From NCBI GenBank assembly GCA_903813345.2, contig CAIIXF020000001.1, positions 16,387,915 through 16,451,914 on the forward strand: a stretch of 64,000 bases of DNA. The letters are read 5' to 3'. The notes under the pieces were generated by a model. The model worked only from the letters and a program-made list of their open reading frames with translations, was not told the DNA's origin and searched no databases. Each line of letters starts with the position of its first letter. The stretch's first letter is position 1. The position numbers and the translations under genes are program-made. The DNA is from Owenia fusiformis (lineage: Eukaryota; Annelida; Polychaeta; Sabellida; Oweniidae). Of this stretch, positions 1 through 11,110 are shown one piece after another.

Positions 1-1318
1 TACATACAGAAATATCTAGAAATTAGACCAGATCTTTCTAAAACAATGCAAACATCGGTTTGCTCAAATTTCATCACCCCCTCGTGTTACCCCATCGCGT
101 TCAACTGCCACCGCTAAATTTGATACAGCCCCTGTGATTACCCCGAGGGAAAATAGTAGACTAAAAGCGAAGTCAAACGAATTCAAGGGATACCCTTATA
201 CATGCACTTGATCCTATTCATATACACCATACCCTATTTGTACATAATAAACCCCATTTGTATACAAATCAGAGCTCATTGAAATTTAATTTATTCCTTA
301 GAGTAATGACTCTCCAATAACTGCTCCTTCAAATCCTATCTTCAGGGAGTTCAAAATATTAAATATTTTTGACATAAATAAATTTCAGATCGCTATATTT
401 GTGCAGAAAACTGTGACCGATCTGGGTCTTTTCATGCAAGCTTATTGTATGCAACATTGTATGATTGATTTTAATTAAATGATTTTAATTAAATTGAATT
501 GAAAAACTGGATCCTGCAAGTTAGCCATTAAAAACTCGGTGAAATATGCCGAGAATCTATTTTCAAATTGCAAGACCGGTGGAATGTGGGAAGTATTTTT
601 AATTTCGATGTGTCCCTGATAATCAACATTGAATATAAATTGATATGCCTGAAACAATCAGCTAAAAGTTAAAATTATCGGCGGCACAAGTCATTGAGAT
701 ATTAGAATATTTAAGGCCATGCGGTATCAAGGGATTCCAAACTCACACATTCTAATATCAATTTATTTGACTGTTAGGAAAGCTGACATTATGTTTACTT
801 TGTGACATCACAATCATCATTGTCAACAAGTTGTGATAGATGAGTAACACTGAGGTAAATTGAATCTGTCTCTTTCGAAGCAATTCAAAATAAAGGACAT
901 TGTCCAGTTCAAACAGTAATTCTCGGTTTAGCTAATATAGTTTAATAGTGTCAGCCGATGGAAAAAATAAGGGTATTTAGGTTCTTAACGTCAGCGTTGA
1001 TATTGATTAAAAAGCTTGTATTGTTACAATTGTAAACACAGTCGCACTTATTCTAATTTCCAATCCGACTGGTATAGTACTTTTAGTTGATTGCTTGTGA
1101 TTGGCATTTAATTTTTCTATATAAACTGTAGGGATCACGAGAGGTTGATATGGCAGAACATGATAACGTTTTGGATAGAATCGTCTGATATCATATTATA
1201 CACGTTAATGCAGCATGTTGCAGCACTATAACATTGTATAAAGATTGTATAATTATCATCAATAAAATTTATTCAAAATGTTATTTCATAATTTATCATC
1301 AATATAATTTATTCATAT
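1..1318. other. intergenic, no gene recognised
   Basis: AT-rich sequence with no supportable coding region; the short reading frames are chance. From about 1255 to 1316 there is an imperfect direct duplication of an ATCATCAATA/TTTATTCA-type AT-rich segment just outside the foldback element that starts at 1319. No other structure was seen. Confidence 0.6.
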
Positions 1319-1789
1319 ACTCTAAGAGCGAGGAGGAAAATTCTTAATAAATGGAGTATAGTTGGTTTGGCAGCATTTTCAGTTAGAGGGAAGTCTTGGA
1401 TGAAAATTCTACCTAGGTGATAGCTTCACAGAGTGGTACATAATTCTTTTTTTTCAGGGGATAGCCCCCCACCCCCGAAAAACATCCCACCCCAGGAAAA
1501 TTATTTTTTCATTCTCAATAACTTTAGATATCTTGATGTTTTTAAGTTACATACATAGACATTATATATATGAATCATTTGCAATATAAATAATGCCAAT
1601 CACTCCTACAGATTTTGAAAAATAGTACAAAGTATGTAGCCCAGGGGGCAAATTCGTGACCCATTTTCTTACTATACAGAGCCTCACTTTTCAATGAGAC
1701 ACTGGAAGACATTGGGAAAATTCATGTGAAGTGCCCAGTAGCAGGGCTATTAGCCCTGAAATTTTCAAACTAATTGAATTAGTAGGTGC

Positions 1790-3214
1790 GGAGGAAAAAA
1801 TTGTTGATTTTTTGAAAAATTTGACAATTTTGAGAGGGGTGATTTTGTGTATGACTATAGCTGATGCCTATGGTTTCTAGATCTTTCCCCCTTTGATGAT
1901 AAATATGGTTTTGAAGTATGGAACTAAGATGTAAAAAATACTTAAAATGGTTTTTAAGGAAGTTTAAAGTTTTAAACAAGTTCAAAATTCGAAGAATTGT
2001 ATAATATCAGGTCTGAATTTACGAATTTTAGGTAAGACCTTGGACGAGCCTTAGATGTTTTACATCTGTCCCCCTTTGATGTTTAAGGATTTTAACAAGT
2101 CAAAAATTTGAAGAATTGTACAATATCAGGTCTGAATTTACGAATTTCAGGTAAGACCTTGGATGAGCCTTATATTTTTTACATTTGTCCCTCTTTGATG
2201 ATATGTATGGTTTTGTAGTGTGAAACTAATAAGTAAAACATAATTAAGATGAATTTGAAGAGGGTTTAAGGATTTTAATTGAGTCCAAAATTTGAAGAAT
2301 TGTACAATATCAGGTCTGAATTTGTGAATTTCAAGTATGACCTTGGACAACCCTTATGTTTTTTACATCCTTCCCTCTTTGATGATATTTATGGTTTTGT
2401 AATGTGGAACTAAGATGTAGAAAATGGTTTAGATGGTTTTGAAGAGTGTTTAGAGATTTTAATGAGTCTAAAATTTGAAGAATTGTACAATATCATGTCT
2501 GAATTCTCGTATTTCAGGTATGACCATTGACGACCCTTTTGTTTTTTACATCTGTTCCTCTTTCTTTGATGATATTTATGGTTTTAAAGTACAGTGTGGA
2601 ACTAAGATGTAAAATATAATTTAGATGAATTTTAAGAAGGTTTAAGGATTTTAACAAGTTTAAAATTTGAAGAATTGTACAATATCAGGTCTGGGATTTT
2701 CGAATTTCAGGTATGACCTTGGACGACTCTTTTGCTTTTTACATCTGTCCCTCTTTGATGATAGTTATGGTTTTATGGTTTGGAACTAAGAATTAAAATA
2801 TAGTTTAGATGAATTTTAAGAAGGTTTAAGGATTCTAACAAGTTCAAAATTTGAAGAATTGTACAATATCAGGTCTGAATTTACAAATTTTAGGTAAGAC
2901 CTAAACAACCTAACAGTAAGAGATCTTTAACACATGTTCCTCTTTGATGATATGATTGTATGGTTTTGTAGTGTGGAACTAACATGCAAAAAATAATTTA
3001 GATGCATTTTAAGAAGGTTAGAGAAGGTTAACAATTTGAAGAATAGTACAATATCATGTCTGCAATGAATGAATTTCAAGTATAACCTTGGTTGGCTCAT
3101 ATGATTTTTACACCTTTCCCTTTTCCATGATATATTTGGTTTAGTTGTGTGGAAATATGTATAACATAATTTACATCGGTTTTAAAGAAGCTTAACGTTT
3201 TAAACAAGTTCAAA

Positions 3215-3218
<4 letters not shown>
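1790..3218 (+). repeat. left-arm tandem array of ~184-bp units (outer part)
   Basis: The core GAAGAATTGTACAATATCAG, with variants, starts near 1991, 2110, 2294, 2477, 2669, 2853 and 3038. The spacing is 183-192 bp except for one short 119-bp copy. Each unit also carries 'ttttacatctgtccctcttt', 'gatgatatttatggtttt' and 'ggaactaagatgtaaaa'. The array stops at 3218 where the LINE entered and resumes at 8654 in the same phase. It is non-coding; the small frames on the minus strand are shadows of the repeat. Confidence 0.9.
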
Positions 3219-3250
<32 letters not shown>

Positions 3251-3535
3251 TCCTTCATTCTTATTTATGTACATGTAAATGTAAATATAAATATGTACAT
3301 GTAAATGTAATGCAATTAATAATATAAATAAAATTTACGTAGACAGAAAAATACACTTATAGTTATGTTGTAAATGTATGACTAAATGAATGTTGAATAA
3401 AATTGCAATTGTTGTTGATTGATAAAAGAATGAGTAAGAATAAAGTGTATGTAAAACCAATGCAAGGGGTGTGCTTTCCTATCCTATTTTGATGCTGTTT
3501 ACTAAATGTTGTAAAGGGATCTACAATGTTTTTAT
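3217..3535 (-). other. LINE 3' UTR and poly(A) tail
   Basis: Read on the minus strand, the ORF2 stop is followed by about 290 bp of AT-rich 3' UTR. This ends with a direct duplication of TGTACATGTAAATGTAA-like sequence (about 3277-3310) just before a 32-nt uninterrupted poly(A). An uninterrupted tail indicates little decay since insertion, because such tails normally shorten or acquire substitutions. Confidence 0.85.
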
Positions 3536-6500
3536 TTACTGCTTGAATATCTTTTGAGCAGTTTTCCATGCTTTGTCATGGGCTTCTAACTTGTTATTCT
3601 TCTCTGCATTGCTTCTGCTTATGATTTCCTGGGCTTCAACATATTTCTTGAGGCCTGTCATATTTGGTGGTTTATTGTCTAATTTGTTGAGATAGATGTA
3701 GTGTTTAACCAAGAGTAGCGTCAGGTTTTCTCCCAAACTGGTGTTCTCTCCTAGGAAGTATTTTGCTCTTGTCAGGTTTTGTATTTGACACAGTTGGGTG
3801 ACCATCTCTATGAATGGTTTGACAGCTATACATTCGTATAGTCCATGTTCGATGGTATCCTGTTTGTCTTCTTTACACAATTCACATTGTGGGCTTGTTT
3901 TGATTTTCATATTGTGTAGCATTTTGTTGAAAAATATTGTTCGAAGTAATATTCTATATTGGAAATATCTCAGTTTTGTTTCCTTTGTTGTTATGTATAT
4001 TCTACAGTAGTTGCTTTTCCAGTTTATATTTGTGTTGTCTATCGCCTTTTCCCATAGTTGTTGTTGTTTTATTGGTTCTTCAGTGTGGCTTTTTATTAGT
4101 ATGTTATATGTATCCTTATTCGTCATTGTTTGTAGTTCCTTTATAGAAATGGATTTTTCTTTCACATCAGTTTCTGTCTCGGTCCTTCTCGGTGTTTTTA
4201 TTTGGTTTCTCCATTCAGCTGGTATGCTGTGTATGATGTGGTACCATTGAATAAATGTTGTGTTTATTAAATCAAATTTCCTTTTCAGTGCTTGGTACGG
4301 GATTAATTGATTGTCCTCATACAACTGTTTGATATATATTATCCCTTTGGATTTCCACCCCTCTATATATAAGGTCTCTCTTCTATTTTGTACGTGTCTA
4401 TTGTTCCAAATTATCTGGTTTTCGGGTGTATGGATGTCCTTGTACTCCTTATAATGTATTGCACACCATGCATTGTATACGTCCCTTGCTGCTGTAAGTT
4501 TGATGTTGCTGGCAATCATCGGATTGATTTCTCTGAGGTTGTATTCCCATGCATGTTCTCTGATATCTTCAAACTGCTGTTGCCAGAGTATTTTCCACTT
4601 ACTTTTTATGTTGTCGTCCGTTAATTTTTTAATCCATTTGAGTTTTAATTTATTAGCAAGTGATGGAATATGCGTCATTTCAAGACCTCCATAAGGTATT
4701 CCACCTCTTAATGTTTTTCTTGCTATTTTGTCCGGTTTTCCGTCCCATATAAAATCAAATAGTATTCTTTCTAGTTCTTTGGTCATTTCAGCTGTTGGTG
4801 CTTTTAACACTGACATTGGATATGTTAACTGTGATAAAAGTAGTGACTTTATAACCACGATTTTACCCATCAGGGATAGATTTCTTTGCTTCCATATTTG
4901 TGCTAATCTTAGTATAGTCCTGATTGGTTTGCTATAGTTGATTTCTTCTATGTTTCTTCCATCTATCGGTATTGTTAAGCCTAGGAGGTTAATCTCCTTT
5001 TCTTCTAGATTCACTCCAATATTTGTGCATATTCTCTGTGTCTTTTGTTTGTTTATCTGGTTGTCTTTTCCAATGGTTACTACTGTTGTCTTTTCTTTAT
5101 TGATTTTAAGTCCTGATATCATCTCAAATTTATTAAAAAGATCTAGTGCATTTTCTAAATATGAGGCGTCTTTAAGGAACAAGCAGGTATCATCTGCATA
5201 TTGCGAGATTCTGAGTTCTTCGTTTTCTGTTAGATTGATACCTTTTATTTTGTCTGTCTTCCGTGTAGCATTGCTAAGAACTTCTGCACATAGGATGAAT
5301 ATGTAAGGACTCAATGGGCAGCCTTGTCGTACACCTCTTTCAAGGTTGAAGTACCTGGATGTGAAGCCATTGTTTATTATAGTGCTGTTTATTCCATTGT
5401 AGAAAGTTTCAACCCAGGCTATTAAGTCTGTGCCAAAATTAAAATACTTCAAGGTTTTATAGATGAATTTCCACTCCAATGAGTCGAATGCCTTTTGGAA
5501 GTCGATAGTTGCCATAATGCCATTCTTTCCTTGTTGAGTCAAATGTTCCATTACATCTAGTGATAGTCTTATGTTCTCACCTATGTATCTGTTTGATATA
5601 AATCCTGTCTGGTCTACGTTGATAAGTTTGTAAAGAACTTTTTTAATGCGTTCTGCTATGGCCTTTGTCATTATTTTGTAGTCGTTGTTAAGTAGGGTTA
5701 TGGGTCTCCAGTTCTTTATTTTGTTTGGATCTTTACCTTTTTTGGGTATTAGAGTAATTATTCCTCTTTTTTGTTCTATCGTCATGTCTTTGTTATTTTT
5801 TGAGTAGTTGAAGCTTGCACACATTGGGTCTATGATGTCATCTACAAATGTTTTATAAAATTCACTGGAGAGTCCATCGCTTCCTGGGGTTTTGTTGTTC
5901 TTGAGGTTTGAAATTTGTTTTCTGCATTCATCTGCTGTTATATGCCCTTCACAATTTTGTTTTTCATCTTTGTTTAGTTCCAGGTTTTCTCCTTTTGGGA
6001 AAAAGTCTTTATCAAATTTAGTTGTTTCTACAATTCTTGTTTTATATAATTCACTGTAAAACTTTGCTTGTTCTTCACTTATTTGTTTTTGGTCTGTTAT
6101 TAGGACGCCTTCTTCATCTTCAATGGCTGTCATGGTTTTGTTTATGTAATTGTGTTTTTCAAGATTTAGGAAGTATCTTGTTGGCTTTTCTCCTTCATCT
6201 ACCCATTGACATTTACTTCTAAAGATAGCGCTTTTAGCCTTCTCTTCTTGCATTAAGTCTATTTCGTTCCTTATTTTTTCAGCTCTGTCTGTTAACTTCT
6301 GTCTTTCTGGATCGGCGAGTGATTTATTGTTTTCCTGATGTTCAATCATAATTACTTGGCCAATTTTAATATCTAGTTCTTGTTTTTTCTTCCTCTTTTT
6401 CTCTGTTGCGTAGCGTCTTGTCTCCATTTTAATGTTAAATTTGATTAATTCCCATAAACTATTTGGGTTGAGGTTTTCATTGTTCTGCTTTACATTGTTG

Positions 6501-7321
6501 ATTATTACTTTTATGCTTTCTACATATTCTTTGTCTTTGAGTAATGTGTTGTTAAGTTTCCAGATTCCCGGTCCCCTTCTCTGGTTTAATAATTTGAGTT
6601 CAAGTTTTACTGGTCTATGGTCAGCAATTTTCCTTTTCACCATCGTTTCACTTAGAATCTCTGTATTATTTGTTTGTTGGTAGATGTCTCTAGTTACTAG
6701 AAAATAGTCTAGTCTACATTTAATTGTGTTGTCGTGATTGTTCCAAGTGTATTTTCTACTATGTGGATGTTTTTGTCGCCATACATCGCATAGGTCGTGT
6801 TCCTCTATCATATTTGTGATAAGCGCCCTTGTTTTGATATGTGAAGCTTGTCTTCCACCTTCTTTGTCCTTTGATATATCTAATGGGACATTGAAATCTC
6901 CTCCAATAATGATTGAGTTTTCATTTTTGTCTCTTAGTTTTTCTTTAATATTTTGAAATAGATTGCTGTCGTCATGGTTGTGGCCGTAAACATTTACCAG
7001 TGTAATGAGTTTGCCTTTTAAGAGGCAGTCCATGATGATGAATCTCCCTTCTTTGTCGATATCACAGTTTATGATTTCAGGGTTAGGAATACATTTTTTG
7101 TTTATTAATGTTGCTACTCCAACTGAATTTGTAGCTGTAGTTGTGAAGTAGGCTTCTCCTCCCCATTGTTGCTTCCAGTTCTTGTCTTGCCCTTTTCCGC
7201 AGTGCGTTTCTTGTAAGAATGCGATGTCAAAATTATCTTCTTGTATATATGTAAATATTTTTTTACGTTTGACCTTGTCCTGTAGACCCTTTACATTAAT
7301 TGATACTATTCTAATTGACAT
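3536..7321 (-). CDS. LINE ORF2: AP endonuclease / reverse transcriptase
   Basis: 1261 residues with no internal stop. This enzyme nicks target DNA and copies the LINE RNA onto it (target-primed reverse transcription). Residues 1-240 are an exonuclease-endonuclease-phosphatase domain with N9, E38 in FLQETH, GDFN at 141-144, D205 and D234-H235 (ADH in place of the usual SDH). Residues 460-770 are the reverse transcriptase: KNNKTPGSDG at 474-483, D607 in TIDFQKAFD, RQGCPLSPY at 665-673 and YADD at 708-711, giving all three catalytic aspartates. An L1-like FIWDGKPDKIARK follows at 857-869. A C-terminal CCHC-type knuckle has C1146, C1149, H1159 and C1164. The length and domain order fit the L1/Tx1 group. 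The start chosen is the first Met, immediately before the endonuclease strand. The EN and RT catalytic residues are present, so activity is possible, but that is inference. Confidence 0.95.
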   Translation of the reverse strand: MSIRIVSINVKGLQDKVKRKKIFTYIQEDNFDIAFLQETHCGKGQDKNWKQQWGGEAYFTTTATNSVGVATLINKKCIPNPEIINCDIDKEGRFIIMDCLLKGKLITLVNVYGHNHDDSNLFQNIKEKLRDKNENSIIIGGDFNVPLDISKDKEGGRQASHIKTRALITNMIEEHDLCDVWRQKHPHSRKYTWNNHDNTIKCRLDYFLVTRDIYQQTNNTEILSETMVKRKIADHRPVKLELKLLNQRRGPGIWKLNNTLLKDKEYVESIKVIINNVKQNNENLNPNSLWELIKFNIKMETRRYATEKKRKKKQELDIKIGQVIMIEHQENNKSLADPERQKLTDRAEKIRNEIDLMQEEKAKSAIFRSKCQWVDEGEKPTRYFLNLEKHNYINKTMTAIEDEEGVLITDQKQISEEQAKFYSELYKTRIVETTKFDKDFFPKGENLELNKDEKQNCEGHITADECRKQISNLKNNKTPGSDGLSSEFYKTFVDDIIDPMCASFNYSKNNKDMTIEQKRGIITLIPKKGKDPNKIKNWRPITLLNNDYKIMTKAIAERIKKVLYKLINVDQTGFISNRYIGENIRLSLDVMEHLTQQGKNGIMATIDFQKAFDSLEWKFIYKTLKYFNFGTDLIAWVETFYNGINSTIINNGFTSRYFNLERGVRQGCPLSPYIFILCAEVLSNATRKTDKIKGINLTENEELRISQYADDTCLFLKDASYLENALDLFNKFEMISGLKINKEKTTVVTIGKDNQINKQKTQRICTNIGVNLEEKEINLLGLTIPIDGRNIEEINYSKPIRTILRLAQIWKQRNLSLMGKIVVIKSLLLSQLTYPMSVLKAPTAEMTKELERILFDFIWDGKPDKIARKTLRGGIPYGGLEMTHIPSLANKLKLKWIKKLTDDNIKSKWKILWQQQFEDIREHAWEYNLREINPMIASNIKLTAARDVYNAWCAIHYKEYKDIHTPENQIIWNNRHVQNRRETLYIEGWKSKGIIYIKQLYEDNQLIPYQALKRKFDLINTTFIQWYHIIHSIPAEWRNQIKTPRRTETETDVKEKSISIKELQTMTNKDTYNILIKSHTEEPIKQQQLWEKAIDNTNINWKSNYCRIYITTKETKLRYFQYRILLRTIFFNKMLHNMKIKTSPQCELCKEDKQDTIEHGLYECIAVKPFIEMVTQLCQIQNLTRAKYFLGENTSLGENLTLLLVKHYIYLNKLDNKPPNMTGLKKYVEAQEIISRSNAEKNNKLEAHDKAWKTAQKIFKQ

Positions 7322-7663
7322 TTATACAGATTTGTTATGTTACCCTTGCATTGGTTTATACATTTAATTATTATTTTAATTGAAATAAATTTTGCTGAAA
7401 TCTTATATAAAGAATGTTGCTCGTAGAGCGTATTGGGATGATAGTGGAATTCTACCATCTCAATAAGAGGTCGAGATAAAAGCTTTAGGAGTGCGTTGAA
7501 CTTACATTAAAGAGGCAGGTTTAAATAAATTCTTACTGTTTGATTCTAACTCAAAAGTTGTTGAGAATTTTGTTTGCTGTACGCTAAAAAAAAAAATAGT
7601 TGCATAAATTGAATAAAAGTTCAGTTTTAACTAATGTCTATTTTGATCTATAAGGGTAAAGAA

Positions 7664-8587
7664 TTATTTTTTGTTCAATCTCTTTGTGATGATTTCTTTG
7701 TATATATCGTCCATATTTACTGGATTGCCGTCAATATATACTCTAACCCCTACCCACTTGACCTTCTTTCTTTGTTGTTTGGCCTCTTTTGTATATAATT
7801 TGTAGGCTAGGTTTTGAATTGCACGGGCATCTTCAGGTAGGTCTTCTCCAATTCTCACATTGCTTTTTGCTTTCTTGGACCAGACTAGCCTTTTAATCGC
7901 ATTCGCTTCCTTTTCCGATTCGAATTGTATTAGTACGGGTCTTGGTCTCTGTGATTTTCCTCCTTGTACGCTGGTAGTGGTAGGCCGCCCGATGCGATAG
8001 CAATTTTGAACTGTGGTGTGAGCTCCCTCGTTGAGCTGCTGAAGACGTGATTCGACAGTTTCTTTTAGATCGGTGTTCTCTTGATTTTCCGGTAGGTCAA
8101 ACATTATTAGGTTTCTTTTCTTATTGATAATATCGAGCTCTATGTCTCTGATAAATAACTCTCTTACGAAACGTAGTTCTTCCGGTTTTTCGAGTTGTGT
8201 TTCAATTTTGTCCAGTTTTTTTTCGGAGCTTTCAATTCGGGCCTCGAGCTTTTGGTTGATTTCATCCACTTTTCGGTCAGTTTTTCTCAATTGCTCGAAT
8301 AATTCGTCGAATTTAGGGTCCAGTGCTGCTAGAATTACATTTGATATTTCCTGATTGTCTGTATTCGTGTTCAAATCCGTTGGGTTTTGTTTTTTGTTTC
8401 CGCTTCTTGTTGATGACGCCATCTTGTTTGGATTGTTTATGTTAGCAACCGTATTTTGCTTTTTGTTTTCAGTTTTTTTGTGATTGTCGCGGGCAGTCCT
8501 TGTGACAAGCTTTCTAAAAAAGGATCCTGAATTATTTACAGTTCTGCTAGAGTCAGAATTCTGGTTATTTATTGCCGTTTTCCTCAT
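7664..8587 (-). CDS. LINE ORF1: coiled-coil RNA-binding protein
   Basis: 307 residues and intact. In L1-type elements ORF1 protein coats the element RNA and acts as a nucleic-acid chaperone. The N-terminus (1-75) is basic and polar. Residues 88-150 have strong heptad character with many E, K, L and I residues and look like a coiled coil for oligomerisation. An RRM-like domain runs from about 158 to 235 (RNLIMFDLPENQ at 158-169; RPRPVLIQF at 214-222). The C-terminal part (236-300) resembles the L1 ORF1 C-terminal domain (RIGEDLP at 245-251, then a basic helix). M56 (MASSTRSG) is a possible alternative start, but the frame is open from M1, which sits 66 bp inside the element. No CCHC knuckle was seen. 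Confidence 0.88.
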   Translation of the reverse strand: MRKTAINNQNSDSSRTVNNSGSFFRKLVTRTARDNHKKTENKKQNTVANINNPNKMASSTRSGNKKQNPTDLNTNTDNQEISNVILAALDPKFDELFEQLRKTDRKVDEINQKLEARIESSEKKLDKIETQLEKPEELRFVRELFIRDIELDIINKKRNLIMFDLPENQENTDLKETVESRLQQLNEGAHTTVQNCYRIGRPTTTSVQGGKSQRPRPVLIQFESEKEANAIKRLVWSKKAKSNVRIGEDLPEDARAIQNLAYKLYTKEAKQQRKKVKWVGVRVYIDGNPVNMDDIYKEIITKRLNKK

Positions 8588-8653
8588 TTATTTGGCATAA
8601 TACGCACCTCCATCAAACTTCCGTCTCCCTCTACTCTCTCTCCATGGCAAAAG

Positions 8654-9480
8654 AAGTTCAAATCTTGGTGATTGTACAATTTCAGATCTGAAATTAATGA
8701 ATTTAAAGTATAACCTTGCTTGGCCCTTATATTTTTAACATCTGTCCTTTTTTGATGATATATATGGTTTAGTAGTGTGGAGCTAATATGTAAAACATAA
8801 TTAAGATGGGTTTTAAAGAAGTTTAAGGTTTTAAACAACTTCAAATTTTGACGAATTGCACAATATCAGAGCTGATATTATTGAATTCCGGGTATTATGG
8901 TGAGCCTTATGTTTTTTAAATGTATCCCTTCTTGATGACATATATGCTAGAGTAGAATTGAACTAAGATGTTAAACATAATTTAGACAGGTTTTAAAGAA
9001 GTTTAAGGTTTAAACAAGAATTTATTAATTTTAGGTATAACTGTGGATGGTCCTTATCTGGTTTTTTTACATATTTCTCTCTTTGATAACAGATATGGTT
9101 TTGTAGTATGAGACTAAGATATAAAACATAATTTAGATGGGTTTTAAGGAGGTTTAAGGTTTTAAACCTGTTCAAAACTTGACAAATTGTACAATATCAT
9201 ATCTGACATTAACGGATTTCAGGTATATATCTCGATCTCTATGATGATATATATGGTTTTGTAGTAAGAGACTAAGATATAAAACATAATTTAGATGGGT
9301 TTTAAGGAGGTTTAAGGTTTTAAACCTGTTCAAAACTTGACAAATTGTACAATATCATATCTGACATTAACGAATTTCAGGTATATATCTCGATCTCTAT
9401 GATGATATATATGGTTTAGTAGTATGGAACGAAGATGTAAAACATAATTTAGATGGGTTTTAAGGAAGTTTAAAGACAGA
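8654..9480 (+). repeat. left-arm tandem array, inner part
   Basis: This continues the ~184-bp units on the far side of the LINE, starting with the second copy of the 13-bp duplication. The copies here are more divergent. The two innermost units (about 9120-9290 and 9290-9460) are nearly identical to each other, sharing ACAATATCATATCTGACATT and TATATCTCGATCTCTATGAT, which suggests recent local amplification or conversion. Confidence 0.82.
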
Positions 9481-9990
9481 ATCAGATCTATGAACGTGAC
9501 AAAATTACAAGCAACATGTACAATTCATGTACCAATTTATTCCTTACAATCTCAAATACAATATTTCCAAAAAGATTCACGATGTATAAAAAATTGATGA
9601 AGTTATAATGGATTCAAAGTGCAAAAATGAGTGAAAAATGTTTAAATTCTCCCAAAATAATAAGAATGGTAACCATTCTTATGGAAAAATAAAACATTAT
9701 TGTAGAAATTTTTAGTTTTCCTGAAATAAAGTGTGCACTTTGGGGATTACTAGCAAATCGATATGAAAAGGAATGACATAAGCAAGAAATATTCAAAAAG
9801 GTCCATGTGCAGTATGGCAAGTGATTTTAGACGGTCATGTCTTTCACCATGAATACTTTCTGGCCATAAATACAATGGTTTTTATTAAAACAATATGTTT
9901 TCTTTCAAGTGAAGTCCTCATGATGATAAAAATATCAATCGAACAATTCGAAAAATTATAAATAGGGACCCCATGTCAACAATTTTTTCT
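9481..9990. other. foldback spacer, non-coding
   Basis: Sequence between the two arms of the foldback element with no repeat unit and no convincing coding region. It contains a short inverted stretch around 9658-9684 (AAGAATGGTAACCATTCTTA). Nothing resembling a transposase was found. Confidence 0.6.
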
Positions 9991-11110
9991 AAATGTGGAA
10001 AATGTGGAAAATCCTTAAACCTTCTTATAATCAATCTTAATTATTTATTTACATCTTAGTTTCACACTACAAAACCATACATATAATCAAAGAGGGACAG
10101 ATGTAAAAAATATATGGCTCACCAAAGGTCTTACCTGAAATTTGTAAATTCAGACCGGATATTATACAATTCTTCAAATTTTGAACTTGTTAAAGTCCTT
10201 AAACCTTCTTAAAATTCATCTAAATTATATTTTACATCTTTGTTTGTTACTATAAAACCATAAATATCATCAAAGGGGGACAGATATAAAAACATAAGGG
10301 TCATCCAAGGTCATCTTCCTTAAATTCGTAAATTCAGACCTGATATTGTACAATTCTTCAAATTTTGGACTCATTAAAATCCTTAAACCTTCTTGAAATC
10401 CATCTAAGTTATTTTTTACATTTTGGTTTCACACTACAAAACCATACATATCATCAAAGAGGGACAGATGTGAAAAATATATGGCTCACCAAAGGTCTTA
10501 CCTGAAATTCATAAATTCAGACCGGATATTATACAATTCTTCAAATTTTGAACTTGTTAAAGTCCTTAAACCTTCTTAAAATTCATCTAAGTTATTTTTA
10601 CATTTTGGTTTCACACTACAAAACCATACATATCATCAAAGAGGAACAGATGTGAAAAATATATGGCTCACCAAAGGTCTTACCTGAAATTTGTAAATTC
10701 AGACCGGATATTATACAATTCTTCAAATTTTGAACTTGTTAAAGTCCTTAAACCTTAAAGTTCTTAAAATTCATATAAATTATATTTTACATCTTAGTTC
10801 GTTACTATAAAACCATAAATATCATCAAAGAGGGACAGATATAAAAAATATAAGTCTCATCCAAGGTTATACCTGAAATTCGTAAATTCAGACCTCAGAT
10901 ATTGTACAATTCTTCAAATTTTGGATTATTAAAATCCTTAAACTTTCTTAAAAACCATCTTACCTATTTTTTACATCTTAGTTCCACACTACAAAACCAT
11001 AAATATCATCAAAGGGGGACAGATGTAAAAAATCCAAGGCTCATCCAAGGTCTTACCTAAAATTCGTAAATTCAGACCTGATATTGTACAATTCTTCGAA
11101 TTTTGAACTT
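9991..11110 (-). repeat. right-arm tandem array of ~184-bp units (inverted)
   Basis: The same unit as 1790-3218 in reverse orientation. The core CAGACCTGATATTGTACAAT (or the variant CAGACCGGATATTATACAAT) occurs near 10160, 10337, 10520, 10703, 10892 and 11077, at ~184-bp spacing. Two sub-variants partly alternate, one with CTCACCAAAGGTCTTACCTG and one with CATCCAAGGT-type sequence, hinting at a higher-order repeat. Confidence 0.88.

Larger units (their letters stand above)
3219..8653 (-). mobile_element. near-full-length L1/Tx1-group non-LTR retrotransposon
   Basis: A 5.4-kb LINE on the minus strand with the order short 5' UTR (66 bp, 8588-8653), ORF1 (7664-8587), 342-bp spacer, ORF2 (3536-7321), 3' UTR and poly(A). 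The tail is a pure run of 32 T on the plus strand (3217-3248). A 13-bp target duplication, AAGTTCAAATCTT, lies at 3206-3218 and 8654-8666. Removing one copy plus the element restores the ~184-bp foldback unit. Both ORFs are open from start to stop, and the tail and duplication are intact, which points to a young insertion. The 5' UTR is very short, so the copy may be slightly 5'-truncated or this family may use an upstream promoter. Confidence 0.93.

Noticed and set aside
3798-6956. Many plus-strand open frames of 60-122 codons
   Set aside because: They are antisense shadows of LINE ORF2, which carries all the family motifs on the minus strand.
8584-8844. 86-codon minus-strand frame across the LINE 5' end
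   Set aside because: It starts in the foldback repeat and runs into the LINE 5' UTR by chance; no domain.
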